NCBI GenBank assembly: GCA_023422095.1
Contig: JAEZSD010000027.1
Span: forward strand, 1 to 5,437
Length of the DNA: 5,437 nucleotides
Source: Bacillota bacterium
GTDB lineage: Bacteria; Bacillota_I; Bacilli_A; RFN20; CAG-826
Reading direction: 5' to 3'
Part shown: positions 4,248 to 5,437 of the stretch, one piece after another
Layout of the letters: each line of letters begins with the position of its first letter
Position numbering within the stretch: the stretch's first letter is position 1
Notes under the pieces: generated by a model
Databases searched by the model: none
What the model saw: the letters and a program-made list of their open reading frames with translations, nothing else
Told to the model about the DNA's origin: nothing
Translations under genes and position numbers: made by a program

Positions 4248-5437
4248 TTAGAAGTTTTTCGTATCCATACTTTTGAGAATCTTTGATAAAGGATTAATAA
4301 TCTTTTTGATTGTTCCTTCTTCAAAAGGATTCTTCACATGGTTCTTCTCTAATAACTCAACGAATGGATATTTACCACCACACTTGGTTAGTTTGACGTA
4401 TTTCTTCCATGCTCTTTCGTGATTCTTACGATCGAGAAGGAAAAACTCGAAAGCCACTACTTGGGCTAAAGTATAATCAATGTAATAGAATGGGGAACCA
4501 AAAATGTGAGACTGTCTCATCCAATAGGTTCCTTTGTTAAGGGTTGGAGTATCATCGTATTGCTTATGAGGGGTATATCTCTTTTCGATATCTCTCCAGA
4601 TAGCACATCTCTCATCATGAGTGGCGGTTGGGTGTTCATAAACCCAGTGCTGGAACTCGTCGACAGAGATACCATATGGTAAGAATTGTAATGCTCCAGA
4701 TAAATGGGTAAATTTGGCTTTATCAGATGCTTCACCAAAAAACTTATCCATGTAAGGCCAGGCAAAGAATTCCATACTCATAGAATGAATCTCGCAGCTT
4801 TCTAAGGTTGGGTTTTGGTATTCGGGGATTTTGATTCCGGAGCATAAATAAGCTTGGAAAGCGTGCCCGCATTCATGGGCGAGGGTAAAGACATCATCTT
4901 CTGTCCCGTTGAAATTCGCAAAGATAAATGGTGATTTATAAGTTGGGAAATAGGTGCAATAGCCACCAGGAGCTTTTCCGGAGCGGGAAACGAGATCTAA
5001 TAACTCGTTATCAACCATAAAATTGATAAACTCGTTTGATTCTTTGGATAAATCAGCAAACATGTGTTTGGTTTGATCAACAATATAGTTTACATCACCG
5101 ATTGGGTGAGCGTTTCCTGAAGCAAACTTAAGATTGTAATCATAGTATTGTGGCTCTTTGATTTTTAGTCCTTTCATTTGCAACTTGTATAATTTTTGAC
5201 AAACAGGGACAACTTCTTCTGCAATCTGTTCGCGATATTTTTTCACCATTTTCGCGTTGTAATCAGTTCTACCTAGACGGAGATATCCTAACTCAACGAA
5301 ATTTTTGAACCCGAGTTTTTTCGCCATTGAATCACGAAGAGTAACTAGTTGAGAATAGATTCCTCCAATTTCTTCTTCGTGTTCTCCAAGCCATTTGTCC
5401 ATAGCTTGAGCAGCTTCTTTGCGGGTGCCACGATCCT
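4248..5437 (-). CDS. M3-family oligoendopeptidase, C-terminal part (5' end outside window)
   Basis: A cytoplasmic zinc metallopeptidase that cleaves short peptides. The visible 395 residues run from the right edge, where the frame is open (DRGTRKEAAQA before the Met at 5400-5402), so that Met is internal and not the start. The zinc motif HECGH is at 4863-4877 within FTLAHECGHAFQAYL; the third ligand is probably the Glu of CEIHSMSMEFF (codon 4791-4793). The later segment HIFGSPFYYIDYTLAQ (around 4455-4505) carries the tyrosines that contact substrate and transition state in M3 enzymes. The FVELGYLRLGRTDY segment and overall order fit the M3 oligoendopeptidase group of about 550-570 residues that is related to, but distinct from, PepF proper, so I give no symbol. 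About 160-170 N-terminal residues are missing. The gene ends in TAA beside a bidirectional terminator. All active-site residues are intact. Confidence 0.95.
   Translation of the reverse strand, partial: DRGTRKEAAQAMDKWLGEHEEEIGGIYSQLVTLRDSMAKKLGFKNFVELGYLRLGRTDYNAKMVKKYREQIAEEVVPVCQKLYKLQMKGLKIKEPQYYDYNLKFASGNAHPIGDVNYIVDQTKHMFADLSKESNEFINFMVDNELLDLVSRSGKAPGGYCTYFPTYKSPFIFANFNGTEDDVFTLAHECGHAFQAYLCSGIKIPEYQNPTLESCEIHSMSMEFFAWPYMDKFFGEASDKAKFTHLSGALQFLPYGISVDEFQHWVYEHPTATHDERCAIWRDIEKRYTPHKQYDDTPTLNKGTYWMRQSHIFGSPFYYIDYTLAQVVAFEFFLLDRKNHERAWKKYVKLTKCGGKYPFVELLEKNHVKNPFEEGTIKKIINPLSKILKSMDTKNF

Overview
The window looks like chromosomal DNA from a low-GC, AT-rich bacterium of the Bacillota/Mycoplasmatota (Mollicutes-like) type. 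Signs of this are the AT-rich intergenic DNA, strong AGGAGG-like ribosome binding sites, TTGAAA-17-TATAAT type promoters, a tRNA with encoded CCA, and a PduL-type phosphotransacetylase next to metK. Trp is encoded by TGG throughout and no gene has an in-frame TGA, so nothing here demands a recoded UGA. The exact taxon cannot be fixed from the sequence alone.

Left part, minus strand (1-1393): pduL and a small TSCPD-domain gene form a two-gene unit joined by a TAATG stop/start overlap, transcribed from an extended -10 promoter near 1385. metK follows, with only its first 110 codons in the window. It has its own promoter overlapping the end of the TSCPD gene, and a leader that folds as a compact SAM-binding aptamer followed by an intrinsic terminator just before the metK ribosome binding site. 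The aptamer has the SAM-I/SAM-IV-type core but a short P2 hairpin with no kink-turn. It is the most interesting element in the window.

Middle (1394-2033): an AT-rich gap of about 500 bases with no convincing intact gene, but with a possible remnant of a small gene and a terminator-like hairpin. Then comes a tRNA-Leu(GAG) with its own promoter and terminator.

Right part: a plus-strand pair encodes a LemA-family membrane protein and a TPM-domain lipoprotein with a glycine-rich tail, a recurrent pairing of cell-envelope proteins of poorly known function. A separate promoter, with a 12-bp perfect palindrome over its -35 box, drives a four-helix membrane protein of unknown function. A perfect 13-bp bidirectional terminator separates it from a convergent M3-family oligoendopeptidase gene, which is cut by the right edge. 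The genes form several independent housekeeping units; I see no mobile element, CRISPR array or defence island.
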